From Candidatus Melainabacteria bacterium (lineage in GTDB: Bacteria > Cyanobacteriota > Vampirovibrionia > Obscuribacterales > Obscuribacteraceae): a stretch of 64,000 nt of DNA. The stretch covers positions 62,001 to 126,000 of the forward strand of contig PLZS01000082.1 in assembly GCA_003153555.1 (NCBI GenBank). Reading direction: 5' to 3'. The notes below the pieces were generated by a model that saw only the letters and a program-made list of their open reading frames with translations, was not told where the DNA came from and did not search any database. The translations under genes were made by a program, and so were the position numbers. Positions 34,684 through 43,391 of this stretch are shown in pieces (the first letter of the stretch is position 1; every line of letters begins with the position of its first letter).

Positions 34684-35469
34684 ATGGCTACATCATTACT
34701 TGGCTTTCTTACTAATTTTTTGCAAGGTGTTGAAGCGCAAACATGCGATACAGCGCACTACTCAGCCATGCGCGCGATTACTAATCAGGACTACGAAAAG
34801 GCGCTTCAATTACTTTTACCAGATGCAAATGCTGGAGATCTGCATGCACAAACTCTTGTCGGCGTGATCTATCGGGATTGCTCTGGATTGCAAACAGATC
34901 ACGAAAACGCTCTCAAATGGCTCCAGTCGGCATCAAGCAAAGGTTACGCTCTTGCTGATCTGAATCTCGGATTGATGTATTACGACGGTCTCGCAGGGAC
35001 GCAAGACTATGAGCATGCCGCCCAATACTTCTATAAGGCGGCAAAAGCAGGACTGGCCGACTCTCAATTGCGCCTCGCGAGCATGTATTTCGACGGCGAA
35101 GGCGTGCGCAAGAATACCAAACAAGCCGTCTATTGGTGGCACTTAGCCGCAGAACAAGGCAATGCGGAAGCGCAATTTCGACTGGGACTATGCTTCGCCG
35201 ATGGCATTGAAACCGAAGTGAATTACCAACATGCGCACACATGGTTCAAACTGGCAGCGGAACAAGGGCATTCAGACGCTCAGAGTTCACTTGGCGAGCT
35301 GTACTTCTACGGACGTGGAGTCAATCGAAGCGAACGCAAAGCGGCAAAATGGTGGCATCGTTCCGCAGAACAAGGCAATGAACTTGCAGTTCAAAACCTC
35401 GAGATCCTGAACAGACGTGAAGTTCACCCGGGAGATGAGGCTGCGGGCTACACAGCTTTTATCAGGTAG
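34684..35469 (+). CDS. Sel1-repeat protein
   Basis: 261 residues, ATG 34684 with ACGGAGG upstream. About five Sel1-like repeats cover residues 45-245, each of the form A...LG..Y..G.GV..D...A..W...AA..G (for example [20 protein letters not shown] and [14 protein letters not shown]). The N-terminus ([18 protein letters not shown]) is a weak signal-like segment. Sel1 solenoids are protein adaptors. Its TAG abuts the stop codon of the convergent permease gene with no spacer. Confidence 0.85.
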   Translation: MATSLLGFLTNFLQGVEAQTCDTAHYSAMRAITNQDYEKALQLLLPDANAGDLHAQTLVGVIYRDCSGLQTDHENALKWLQSASSKGYALADLNLGLMYYDGLAGTQDYEHAAQYFYKAAKAGLADSQLRLASMYFDGEGVRKNTKQAVYWWHLAAEQGNAEAQFRLGLCFADGIETEVNYQHAHTWFKLAAEQGHSDAQSSLGELYFYGRGVNRSERKAAKWWHRSAEQGNELAVQNLEILNRREVHPGDEAAGYTAFIR

Positions 35470-36819
35470 TTAGCTGCGAGCGCTGGGTTCAGCAAAAAAT
35501 CTGAAGGCTACGTACAACAGGAAACTTACCAGCCATGCTTGTAGTCCACTGATGCCGACGTGGATAAATTCCATTGAAGGAATGATCCCGGCTGTAGCAA
35601 TACCAGCAGCAGAACCGGTTACAAACGCGATTACAGCACTGCTATTTATTTTTGGTAACTCACTAAATTCGTACACACGAGACAAATCGATCGCGTTTTT
35701 GGAAAAGCACGGAACAACATAAGCTTCTGCAAGCATGATTACGGTGGCACAGGGCAGCACGATCGAAGATAGGGCCGCAACGTCTTGAAATGCACGCGCA
35801 TATCCGCTTAACCAAGCGGCAAGAATGGCTCCAACGATGGTAAGTGCCGCGACTAAACGCTTGCGTGGAAACTCGTGCAGATTCTCGACTCCGTTAATGC
35901 TGCCGTAAAGACAAGAATCGGCCAGAGCAAAATAGGTGACAAATAAGACAAGAGCAGCGACCGGCGCTAATCCACCGAAGGAATATTGATTCATAAACGC
36001 TGTTGCCTTTGAAAACTCGGTAATGTGCGTCATCTGACCAAGAATCCAACCGGTAATTGGAAATACAACCTGCCCAATAACAACTGCCACCACGAGAGGT
36101 ACCACAACAAAAGATGTGCGTGGTCTACCGTAGCGCCAGAAGTCAGGCTCGTTTCCCCAGGCGCCGTATCCGAGAACAAAGGCTGAGATAAGTGACAAAG
36201 CTGCACCAAAAGATTGGTGCGGTTGTTCCGCGAACATCATCGGAGTAAAGTTGCCAGAAGCCTTGAAGAAAGTGAATCCAACCCATGCGACCAGTACAGG
36301 CGCGGCAATATAGCCGGCGAAGTTGGCAATTCCTGAGAAACCAAAGAAGTTATTGAAAGCCATCAGAATTCCAAATCCGGCCGAAAGGAGCGCCACCGGA
36401 ATGTCTAAATGGAATAGACCCTTGAGGGCATCAGCCATTAGATATGCTGTTAAGCCATACCAACCCATCGACAATACAACCAGACAAACGGAAATAAGTC
36501 TTGAACCCCATTGGCCAAAGACACTGCGACTGAGCAATGAATATGTCAGCCCCGTTTGGGATCCGAGGAAACATGCAGGAACCGCGTAGAGCAACAACAC
36601 TACGTTGCTTAGAATCAGGCACGACAATACTTGTTGAAAAACAAGTCCGTTTTTAACCCACTCAAATCCCACCAATATGGACGGAAAACCAGTCACCATC
36701 GTTATCCACAATAGACCCATCGTGATTGGGCTGCGTCGTTCGGATAGAGGCACGACGTCGAGTGCGTGGTCTTGGCTTTCTATCAATGGTGCGCTAATGG
36801 TGTTAGTGATCTCTGACAT
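35470..36819 (-). CDS. NCS1-family permease (cytosine/purine type)
   Basis: 449 residues with about twelve membrane helices, the normal NCS1 size. The N-terminal PLSERRSPITMGLLWITMVTG and the following helix match cytosine permease CodB-like carriers; AFNNFFGFSGIANFAGYIAAPVLV and FVLGYGAWGNEPDFWRYGRP are typical of the core. It would import a nucleobase or related compound with a cation. No deaminase gene is adjacent, so the substrate is unassigned. It is divergent from the secreted protein at 37165 across a region with an 18-bp palindrome. Confidence 0.85.
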   Translation of the reverse strand: MSEITNTISAPLIESQDHALDVVPLSERRSPITMGLLWITMVTGFPSILVGFEWVKNGLVFQQVLSCLILSNVVLLLYAVPACFLGSQTGLTYSLLSRSVFGQWGSRLISVCLVVLSMGWYGLTAYLMADALKGLFHLDIPVALLSAGFGILMAFNNFFGFSGIANFAGYIAAPVLVAWVGFTFFKASGNFTPMMFAEQPHQSFGAALSLISAFVLGYGAWGNEPDFWRYGRPRTSFVVVPLVVAVVIGQVVFPITGWILGQMTHITEFSKATAFMNQYSFGGLAPVAALVLFVTYFALADSCLYGSINGVENLHEFPRKRLVAALTIVGAILAAWLSGYARAFQDVAALSSIVLPCATVIMLAEAYVVPCFSKNAIDLSRVYEFSELPKINSSAVIAFVTGSAAGIATAGIIPSMEFIHVGISGLQAWLVSFLLYVAFRFFAEPSARS

Positions 36820-37164
36820 AAAATCTCGCCATGCAGCGGCTATCTTACACTAAGGTATATCCCTGACGCTCCGCCTTGCACACCCAGGACCCGAGCGAAG
36901 AAATTTCACAATTATGCAGATGAAACGTTGTGGAAATGTTCCTTAAGCACCAGATATGATGGCGTAACGGATAACATCCAGGTAGCTATTGTCTTAAATT
37001 TAAGAGTTCGTGCTCGGTCACTGGTATCATCATTTGATGCCAAGCGAATATATGCATATATTCTGATATAATTTTGCGAGGCTCCGAGCGTTGTCATGGG
37101 ATTTACTCGTTACGGTTAATGGGCATGATTAGGCAGCAGTCAGTCTTTAAATAAGGAACATTCG
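36820..37164. promoter_or_regulatory. Divergent intergenic region with palindromes
   Basis: 345 bases between divergent genes. It contains the perfect 18-bp palindrome GAATATATGCATATATTC (37046-37063), a 12-bp palindrome CTTAAATTTAAG near 36995, and GGTATCA/TTGATGCC around a short loop near 37023. These are candidate operators for the permease or the secreted protein. No coding frame is credible here. Confidence 0.5.
37046..37063. promoter_or_regulatory. Perfect 18-bp palindrome, possible operator
   Basis: GAATATATGCATATATTC reads the same on both strands. It lies about 100 bases before the secreted-protein start and 230 before the permease start. Confidence 0.5.
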
Positions 37165-37821
37165 ATGAAATACAGAGCAATGGCAGCCTTCGCGGCAGCA
37201 TCCATAATAGTTTCGATTCAACCCGGGCTGGGTAAAATTCATAATCATCTCCAATCGAACAGCAGTCACGGTGAGGGCCTCGAGTTAGGGGACTTTTCCA
37301 CCTTGTGTTGCGGTGGCAACATCAACAGTGCAAGCGCCCAAACACTTTTTATACCTAACCTCGGCTTCGCAGTTCAATTGACGGCAAATGGAGGCTCCGG
37401 CTATGCAGAAACGGGCGTTGAAAATTTGGACACCAATCCAACATATTTGAAAAAATTTATCACCTTCAATCTGACGACTAGTGGGCCTGTACCAAGCTTT
37501 CTTGTCTACGTTGACTACACTTTGAATGGTGGTTCGCAAGTAGAACAAGCTCTTACTGTAGCTAACGGGGGGCTTCACCTGGACGGAAATAGCGTCACCA
37601 TACTGGCTGGAACTGGGTCTCATCAGAATTCACAGATTCCAACAGGAGCGAGAATTACCGGTTTGTATTTCGATCTAGAACAAGATTGCGGCAAGGTTTC
37701 ATCTGGATCAGAAGTCGCCAACATCTCGCAGGTGGTTTTCGACAAAAAAATCTTCGTTAACTACGAGCTCGATCATGGCATGATTGAAAATGAAAGTGCC
37801 TTCTGCAACGGTGGCTGCTAA
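37165..37821 (+). CDS. Secreted hypothetical protein
   Basis: 218 residues, ATG 37165 with AAGGA upstream. A signal peptide spans about 1-23 (YRAMAAFAAASIIVSIQPGLG). The mature part is beta-rich and Gly/Ser/Asn-rich (TANGGSGYAETGVENL; VDYTLNGGSQVEQALTV), with cysteines at LCCGG, DCG and a C-terminal CNGGC that may form disulphides. No family recognised. It has its own strong terminator. Confidence 0.7.
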   Translation: MKYRAMAAFAAASIIVSIQPGLGKIHNHLQSNSSHGEGLELGDFSTLCCGGNINSASAQTLFIPNLGFAVQLTANGGSGYAETGVENLDTNPTYLKKFITFNLTTSGPVPSFLVYVDYTLNGGSQVEQALTVANGGLHLDGNSVTILAGTGSHQNSQIPTGARITGLYFDLEQDCGKVSSGSEVANISQVVFDKKIFVNYELDHGMIENESAFCNGGC

Positions 37822-37871
37822 ACTCCAAGCTATCTCTGCTTGATCGATCAGTCCGCAAGAAAGTTGAATTG

Positions 37872-37904
37872 AACTGCTGTCCTGAAATCAGGGCAGCAGT
37901 TTTT
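37872..37904 (+). terminator. Strong intrinsic terminator
   Basis: AACTGCTGTCCTGA (37872-37885) pairs with TCAGGGCAGCAGTT (37888-37901), 14 bp with one G-T pair and an AA loop, followed by TTTT. About 50 bases after the secreted-protein stop. Confidence 0.9.
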
Positions 37905-37910
37905 AGTGGT

Positions 37911-37943
37911 CATGGTGATACCGCTAAGGGTGGCATCACCATG
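37911..37943. repeat. Second inverted repeat between convergent genes
   Basis: CATGGTGAT (37911-37919) pairs perfectly with ATCACCATG (37935-37943). The loop contains ACC-N6-GGT, loosely like the dispersed palindrome. Confidence 0.55.
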
Positions 37944-37999
37944 GTGCTATTCGGGGGCACGCAGTCAGATAGGGCGCTGCCAGATGATTCTATGTCATA

Positions 38000-39829
38000 T
38001 CATTGATGCAATGCTGAACCGCGGGAGCGAAGCTCATAAGCAGCCTGGCGAATGAAAGACCAAGACAGGAGTAGCTCGCCGTATCGACGTACCAGGCGTT
38101 GTTGAATTGTTCGTGCGGCTTCTAAGCCAAAAGCGTCAACCAAATCGCTGCCGACAATGTAGGTAGTCTCTGGCAGCGTTTCTCTGAGAGCGCTCATAGC
38201 CATGTGCATGTCATCGGCCCAGTATTTTGGCATTCCGGCATATTGCTTCAGTTCAGCTTCCATCTGAACGAGTTCCAGGCTTGCCCGCCGTGACAAAGTC
38301 AGCCTGAGCATCTCTTCAAAGGCACCAAGAGGCGAAGAGCCCCATTCCATCAGTGATTGTCCGAGAGCAGCAAAGTCTTTCTTTGCGGTTCGCTCTCTTC
38401 CAACAGTAAACGAGTGCACCAGCATTCTAAAGATATCCAAGCTCCTCAGTCGTGAGACACGTTTGCGCAAATGTTCAGAATCATACGCGCGCCTTACAAT
38501 CGGTTTGTGGAGTAGGTGCCACGGAAGATAGCCCACAAAACCACCTTCGGGCATAAGGCACAAGAGATCACCGAAGGTTAAGTCCTCACCCCTTAAGACG
38601 GGGAAAAAAGGCGGTAAGAGCTGACGGTTGTCAAAACCATGGTTATGCCCTGGAATCAGCGAGCCACTACCGATGGTGTTACAGTTAACGGATCGTCTAA
38701 CTTGATGGTTGGTCAGAGAAAAGCGGTATTGGCTCTCTGAAATCATTAGACGCGCGCGCGATTTCGCGTCTAAGACTAAGAAATAGTAAGAACCGTCCAT
38801 GCCCGATTCGCCTGCTACTCCGATGGATGTGAATGCCACTCTGCCACCACCGTGCTCCATTCGGCGCACGAAACCGGAAGTTATCTGATCGAGATTTAGC
38901 GCCGACGGAGAGGCGTTTTGAATGCTTGCGCTGACTGACCTTCCGAGAAGCTGTTCGTGCAGCGCAAAGAAATCTTCCGTCGTAAAGCCGTTGCCCAGCG
39001 ATTCAACCTCAGACTCTGAGAGAAACCAGAACTCAGTTGGATTGTATTCAGATGTGACACTCAACCCAGGTCTCAATTCCGAGCTCGGGGCTAGACGGCA
39101 AATCGTATCGTCATCGACATTAAGCATGAGATCGCCAACAGTGCTCAACTGCATTAGATTACGACTGAGTCCCAATGTGAGCGGCATGTCTTCAACATCT
39201 AGCAAAGCAAAATTGACAATCTCGGGCGAGACATCGGCATGCTCACAAAGCTGGCGAGCAAAGGCTTCGGCATCCCCGCGGTTCATGTAACGGCTCTCAA
39301 TTCCAAACTCAGCTTTGATCTGATCCAGAACTTGCAAATTGGCTTGTTGCGTCTTGGTTTCGTCTGATTGGTCGACAACGACAAACTTGAGATCATTACG
39401 TCCGTAGAGTTTCGCGCACTCCGCGTAACTTTCCATGCAGCGCTTCAGCCCCTCGGGCCGGTTGCGCGTTGGAATTCCCACTGAGGCGATTTTCGGCTGA
39501 GCCTCTTCGTCCACTGCAGATCGGGTGCAGTACGTGGTCAAATTATCATATGAGACAAGCAGCCCGACATCGGCAAGTTCGCTGAGTTGTTGCAGAATAA
39601 CCGATGCCCGATCGGCAGGAACATTGAGCTTCGCACACGTCTGTGCTGCATGCTTCTCCAAAGTCTCGAATGCTCGACATTCCCTGAGGATAAGCACTTG
39701 CGTCGCAGTCAAGATATGGGTCGAGCGCGTTAGCGGGCTGTAAACCAACTCTCGATTATCACCGACAGGAAAGCGCGACCAATCGAACAAGCCGCGATAA
39801 CGCTGTCTAGTGGACTGATCGTCCGCCAT
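38000..39829 (-). CDS. PqqD-like domain fused to a GT-A glycosyltransferase
   Basis: 609 residues from ATG 39829. Residues about 15-95 (REYLVYSPLT-style start, THILTATQVLILRECRAFETL, ILQQLSELADVGLLVS) fit a PqqD-like winged-helix fold of the kind that binds peptide leaders. Residues about 113-250 are a GT-A nucleotide-sugar fold: ASVGIPTRNRPEGLKRCMES, then KFVVVDQSDE and a metal-binding DDD at 239-241 (LMLNVDDDTICRL). The last 350 residues have RGEDLTFG, typical of family-2-like transferases, and a long helical tail. It may glycosylate a peptide, or the PqqD-like part may be only a regulatory module. No precursor-peptide gene was found nearby. Confidence 0.65.
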   Translation of the reverse strand: MADDQSTRQRYRGLFDWSRFPVGDNRELVYSPLTRSTHILTATQVLILRECRAFETLEKHAAQTCAKLNVPADRASVILQQLSELADVGLLVSYDNLTTYCTRSAVDEEAQPKIASVGIPTRNRPEGLKRCMESYAECAKLYGRNDLKFVVVDQSDETKTQQANLQVLDQIKAEFGIESRYMNRGDAEAFARQLCEHADVSPEIVNFALLDVEDMPLTLGLSRNLMQLSTVGDLMLNVDDDTICRLAPSSELRPGLSVTSEYNPTEFWFLSESEVESLGNGFTTEDFFALHEQLLGRSVSASIQNASPSALNLDQITSGFVRRMEHGGGRVAFTSIGVAGESGMDGSYYFLVLDAKSRARLMISESQYRFSLTNHQVRRSVNCNTIGSGSLIPGHNHGFDNRQLLPPFFPVLRGEDLTFGDLLCLMPEGGFVGYLPWHLLHKPIVRRAYDSEHLRKRVSRLRSLDIFRMLVHSFTVGRERTAKKDFAALGQSLMEWGSSPLGAFEEMLRLTLSRRASLELVQMEAELKQYAGMPKYWADDMHMAMSALRETLPETTYIVGSDLVDAFGLEAARTIQQRLVRRYGELLLSWSFIRQAAYELRSRGSALHQ

Positions 39830-39883
39830 TATTTAGACTCGTATTTTTTCTTAGTCGACAGCATAGTTACATTTCCTCTAGAT

Positions 39884-39899
39884 ACACCAGATACGGTGT
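39884..39899. repeat. Dispersed palindrome, copy between minus-strand genes
   Basis: ACACC-AGATAC-GGTGT, 5-bp stem. It lies 3 bases beyond the stop of the kinase gene and 55 bases before the glycosyltransferase start. Confidence 0.6.
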
Positions 39900-39901
39900 T
39901 G

Positions 39902-40891
39902 TCACTTCGCTAAAAATTGCTCAGTTCCCTTCAATCGTAATGCAGCAAGCGCGCCAGCAATTGCACCGAAGCTCCTGAAACCGGGATCCAAATCAATCTG
40001 GCCAGACATGTTTACTTTAAGACGAATACTCTTAAGCAGAAGATTCTCTAAATCCGCACCAATCCCTGGGTGCACGGAAGACGGCAATGGCACATTCAAT
40101 ATATTTGATAGGAAGTATTTCCCGACCATCTCTTGCAGGCGCACCATCTCCAATAAATTCCCTCCAATTCTTGACAGATCGCTTTCTTGCGAGAAACTGG
40201 TTTTTGCTGTCGGTTGAATGCCCAGTACAACCTCCCAGAGCATCAAACCAAAGGCCAAAAGGTCATCTGGCTCGAGCGCAGGGTAATAGGCAACAGTCGT
40301 GATGGCACAGTTGGGCAGATTGCTACCATTGACCAGATCAAGTCTTCCGAAATATCCGGGATCGATTATAGTGATACCAGATTTGGTGACTAGTATGTTT
40401 TCGGGCTTGATGTCACCATGATAACGCAACGACTCGCTCTTGCTTAGCTTGTCCAGCGATCTAGCGATCTCGATAGTTTTATCGACAGTAATGGACTGCC
40501 TAATCATCAACTGCCGTAGCGTTTCGCCTTCAACTAATTCCATTTCGTAGTAGGTGAGACCAGGCTGGTCGACCAACCGGTCAACCTTTATCCAGCCTGA
40601 CTGGCTCACCATGCTGAGCTGAGCGTGTTGCGTCCTGAGCAGTTTGGCCGCATCAGGAAGAACATCCATGGTGCCACCAGTAATTTGTGCAATCGCCCTG
40701 GTGCTCAGGCAATCTTTTGCTTGCCGCTTGCTCACCAAATCCTGCGGTTTAGCAACCTTGAATGCTTTCTGCTGAGCCGTTTTTAAATGTACACCTCTAT
40801 AGACAGAGGAGAAGATTCCTTCGCCCAGCTTCTGGTCAATTTTGTAGTCGCCTACCTCCAGACCCACCCAACTGAGATCTTGACTGACCAA
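39902..40891 (-). CDS. Eukaryote-like Ser/Thr kinase with DPG motif
   Basis: 329 residues from TTG 40891 (GAGG 7-8 bases upstream). Kinase parts in order: Gly-rich loop LGEGIFSSVY (22-31), AFKVAK with Lys45, catalytic HGDIKPEN (Asp160, Asn165) in place of HRD, and DPG (177-179) where DFG is usual. A YYPALEPDDLLAFGLMLWEVV segment marks the C-lobe. The metal-binding Asp is kept, so activity is possible, but the HRD Arg is lost, so it is unlikely to need activation-loop phosphorylation. No membrane segment. About 80 C-terminal residues are unassigned. It is followed by the glycosyltransferase gene on the same strand. Confidence 0.8.
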   Translation of the reverse strand: MVSQDLSWVGLEVGDYKIDQKLGEGIFSSVYRGVHLKTAQQKAFKVAKPQDLVSKRQAKDCLSTRAIAQITGGTMDVLPDAAKLLRTQHAQLSMVSQSGWIKVDRLVDQPGLTYYEMELVEGETLRQLMIRQSITVDKTIEIARSLDKLSKSESLRYHGDIKPENILVTKSGITIIDPGYFGRLDLVNGSNLPNCAITTVAYYPALEPDDLLAFGLMLWEVVLGIQPTAKTSFSQESDLSRIGGNLLEMVRLQEMVGKYFLSNILNVPLPSSVHPGIGADLENLLLKSIRLKVNMSGQIDLDPGFRSFGAIAGALAALRLKGTEQFLAK

Positions 40892-40960
40892 TTAAATGCC
40901 TCGACGCTTATCCAGCACTGAATGATAGCTTCTATTTACCAGGAAACAAACCCGAAAAGA

Positions 40961-43189
40961 CTAATAAACAATCTCAGTATTGGGCAGCTGTTTCTGTAGC
41001 CAATCGACGCTCGTTTGGGTGAATTTGGTGCCCGTGACATCAACCTTTTTTAAGTTCGGCATTCTGCCAAGGCTGCCCAAACCTGACTCAGGTCCTATAT
41101 TTGTATAGCTCAAGTCAACGGCTTCCAGAGTTGGGATACGCTCCAACGATGATAAAACGGAGCCGGTTATTTGGGTGCCAGATAAAGACACCGACTTGAG
41201 CGGCAATTTTTCCAGAAATCCTAAACCTTCACCTCCAGCACCAACATGAGTGCCGTCCAGTTTGATATCCGTGATGTTGCGATTATTGCCGATCGCATTT
41301 AGTTTTGCAGCGCCTACGGGCTCTCTCGTCAGATCAAGCGACGTCAGCTCACTGGCTTGGTTAAGCAGCTGCCCCTGTCCCATGCGAATCAAAAGCCGCG
41401 AGGCGTCTGTTGTCTTGGCAGAACTTTGTGATGAGCGAATGTCAGAAATTAGTTGCTTGGCGACAGCGGGTTTGACGACGTTTTGAACATGATCGATGCG
41501 TTCCTGCAGGGCAGCTGCATCAACGTTGGAAAGAGAGCCGGATTGCAAGGTTTTGGCCACTGCATCAGCGAGAAAAACGCTTTGAATTGGAGCTTGCTGA
41601 ATCAGTTGCTGGAATTCAGCAGATTTTGGGTTAGGGTTAACAAACTGCTCGCCCATTAACACCGCCCAGCGCTCTTCAGGACCGTCGTTAGCGCGCGCAC
41701 GAGGTTGATACTTCGCTCCTTCATATTTAGCTGCCAGATCGAAACCAGAACTTTCCAGTTGATTCTGCCATCGCAGCTGGTGTGCCCATTCATGTCGCAA
41801 TTCATCACCAAGGGAAGCATCTACATTCTTCCTGAAGAATGTGACTGTTCCATTATCCAAAGACTCTGCCTGTGATTCGAAATTGGAACTGGAACTTTGC
41901 TTCTGGTGATAGGGGTCCATCGGGTTGGCTTCATTTGACAGGTAGATTTTTTCAATCAACTCATTAGGCAGTGTATCCAAATGAGCAATGTAATCTTCAG
42001 GCAAAGCCCGATGCAGTAGATCCGGATCGAGAGCTGTGCCATTGCTCTGGGTGCTCTTTCCTTCTAATCCCAATCTAAATTGACGCACCGCGTCCAACTG
42101 TTGGGCATACTCTTCAGGAACGACTATTCGCGTGGAATGTCCTTCCACCGAATACACTCTCACTGGTGTGTCTTGATATTCAATACTAGTGTTCCTAAAT
42201 TGTTTGGCAGACTCGAAATTAGGCAGTGCTCCAGGCTTGGCGACAGGAATCGATTCAGTGGAGGTCTGATAGCCAGTCAGGCGACCGGCAATGTCAGACA
42301 CCGGCGTCTTAATATCGAATTCTGTTTTTCTTGGCTTCAAGGCGTCGGTTGCAGCCATGCGGTTGGTTGGGCTTTCAGGCTTAAAGTTCAATTGTTCTCC
42401 AGAACCTGGAGATACAGTTTCGGCGCCGGCGCCTCCACTTCGATTCGCACGCCAGTTCTCTGCCGCACCCACTCCGTGCGTCAATGCGGCTAATGCACCG
42501 CCTACAGTGACGAAATCCATCGCCGATTGTTTTAGCTCACTGCCAGTAGCGAAGCGTCCCTGTCCGAGCAGCGACTGACCCTCTGCGCTAACGATGCCGG
42601 CTGGCACACCTGCAATCATGGTCGACCCTACAGATTTGAAAGTATTCGCCAGAGCGCTTGTACTTGGTTTGAAGATGCCCATTTTGGCTAGAGATTCAGA
42701 TACGCCGGTTAGCGTGGCAAATGTTGCCCCATCCACTGCGGCGTTACGCAATCGAGCCCAGCCTGGATTCTTTTCATCGGCAGAAACGGGATTAAAGATT
42801 CCACCGTACACAGCCCCTGAAAGACCAGCTCTAGCGACGGATGACTCAAGAAAAGGCGTCATCGACAGGCTTTTTGCAATTGAAGTGTCGGCCAGTCCGC
42901 CTGCCACTTTGCCAACGCCTTTGGAGACGAGGAAATAGGGTATGACCATGCCGATGGCGCCGCCAATCTTTTGAGCGTAGCTATCTGCTGTCGATGTTGG
43001 TTCCGACGGAGCCCCGACTATCGTCAGAGGTTTAATGTTTGTGCCCGCGACTTCATTAACTAGCTGGGTGACGCCGTTGACTGGATTCTCGACTGCTGAG
43101 TGGAACAAAGACTGCCCGAAATCCGAAGCGACCGTGCCAAAGCTCGAATCCTTGTGCTGGTTGTCTCTGATAACGAATTCTTGTCCCAC
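40961..43189 (-). CDS. Modular protein: shared N-module, HExxH peptidase-like domain, LRRs
   Basis: 742 residues from GTG 43189 (AGAGGCG upstream). Residues 1-240 are an N-terminal module about 80% identical to that of the 1444-residue protein, with two hydrophobic stretches (IGGAIGMVIPYFLVSKGVG; GLSGAVYGGIFNPV) but no signal peptide. Next is a linker to about 440. Then comes a metallopeptidase-like domain with HEWAH at 466-470 and a downstream EERW (about 506) that could give the third zinc ligand, followed by IQQAPIQSVFLADAV. From about 610 are four LRR units (LDLTREPVG, IKLDGTHV, VSLSGTQI, VDLSYTNI, VDVTGTKF). The fold order suggests an effector or surface enzyme acting on a partner held by the LRRs (inference). 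Confidence 0.7.
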   Translation of the reverse strand: MGQEFVIRDNQHKDSSFGTVASDFGQSLFHSAVENPVNGVTQLVNEVAGTNIKPLTIVGAPSEPTSTADSYAQKIGGAIGMVIPYFLVSKGVGKVAGGLADTSIAKSLSMTPFLESSVARAGLSGAVYGGIFNPVSADEKNPGWARLRNAAVDGATFATLTGVSESLAKMGIFKPSTSALANTFKSVGSTMIAGVPAGIVSAEGQSLLGQGRFATGSELKQSAMDFVTVGGALAALTHGVGAAENWRANRSGGAGAETVSPGSGEQLNFKPESPTNRMAATDALKPRKTEFDIKTPVSDIAGRLTGYQTSTESIPVAKPGALPNFESAKQFRNTSIEYQDTPVRVYSVEGHSTRIVVPEEYAQQLDAVRQFRLGLEGKSTQSNGTALDPDLLHRALPEDYIAHLDTLPNELIEKIYLSNEANPMDPYHQKQSSSSNFESQAESLDNGTVTFFRKNVDASLGDELRHEWAHQLRWQNQLESSGFDLAAKYEGAKYQPRARANDGPEERWAVLMGEQFVNPNPKSAEFQQLIQQAPIQSVFLADAVAKTLQSGSLSNVDAAALQERIDHVQNVVKPAVAKQLISDIRSSQSSAKTTDASRLLIRMGQGQLLNQASELTSLDLTREPVGAAKLNAIGNNRNITDIKLDGTHVGAGGEGLGFLEKLPLKSVSLSGTQITGSVLSSLERIPTLEAVDLSYTNIGPESGLGSLGRMPNLKKVDVTGTKFTQTSVDWLQKQLPNTEIVY

Positions 43190-43391
43190 AACGCCTCTAC
43201 TCTTAGCTTCTCAGGGAGTTTATTGCCAGGCTGGGTCGTTTTCAATGGGGAAGTTACCATGGTGGGACGGTAATACGCATACTGGGCGCGCGCCCTGGCG
43301 CAGGCTTAAGGCAGCGAGACGCCCTAGTACTATCGGCAGGTTTGAGCCGCGGTTCTGAGCCGCACCTGGTTCGTGGACAGACCGGGTGCTG

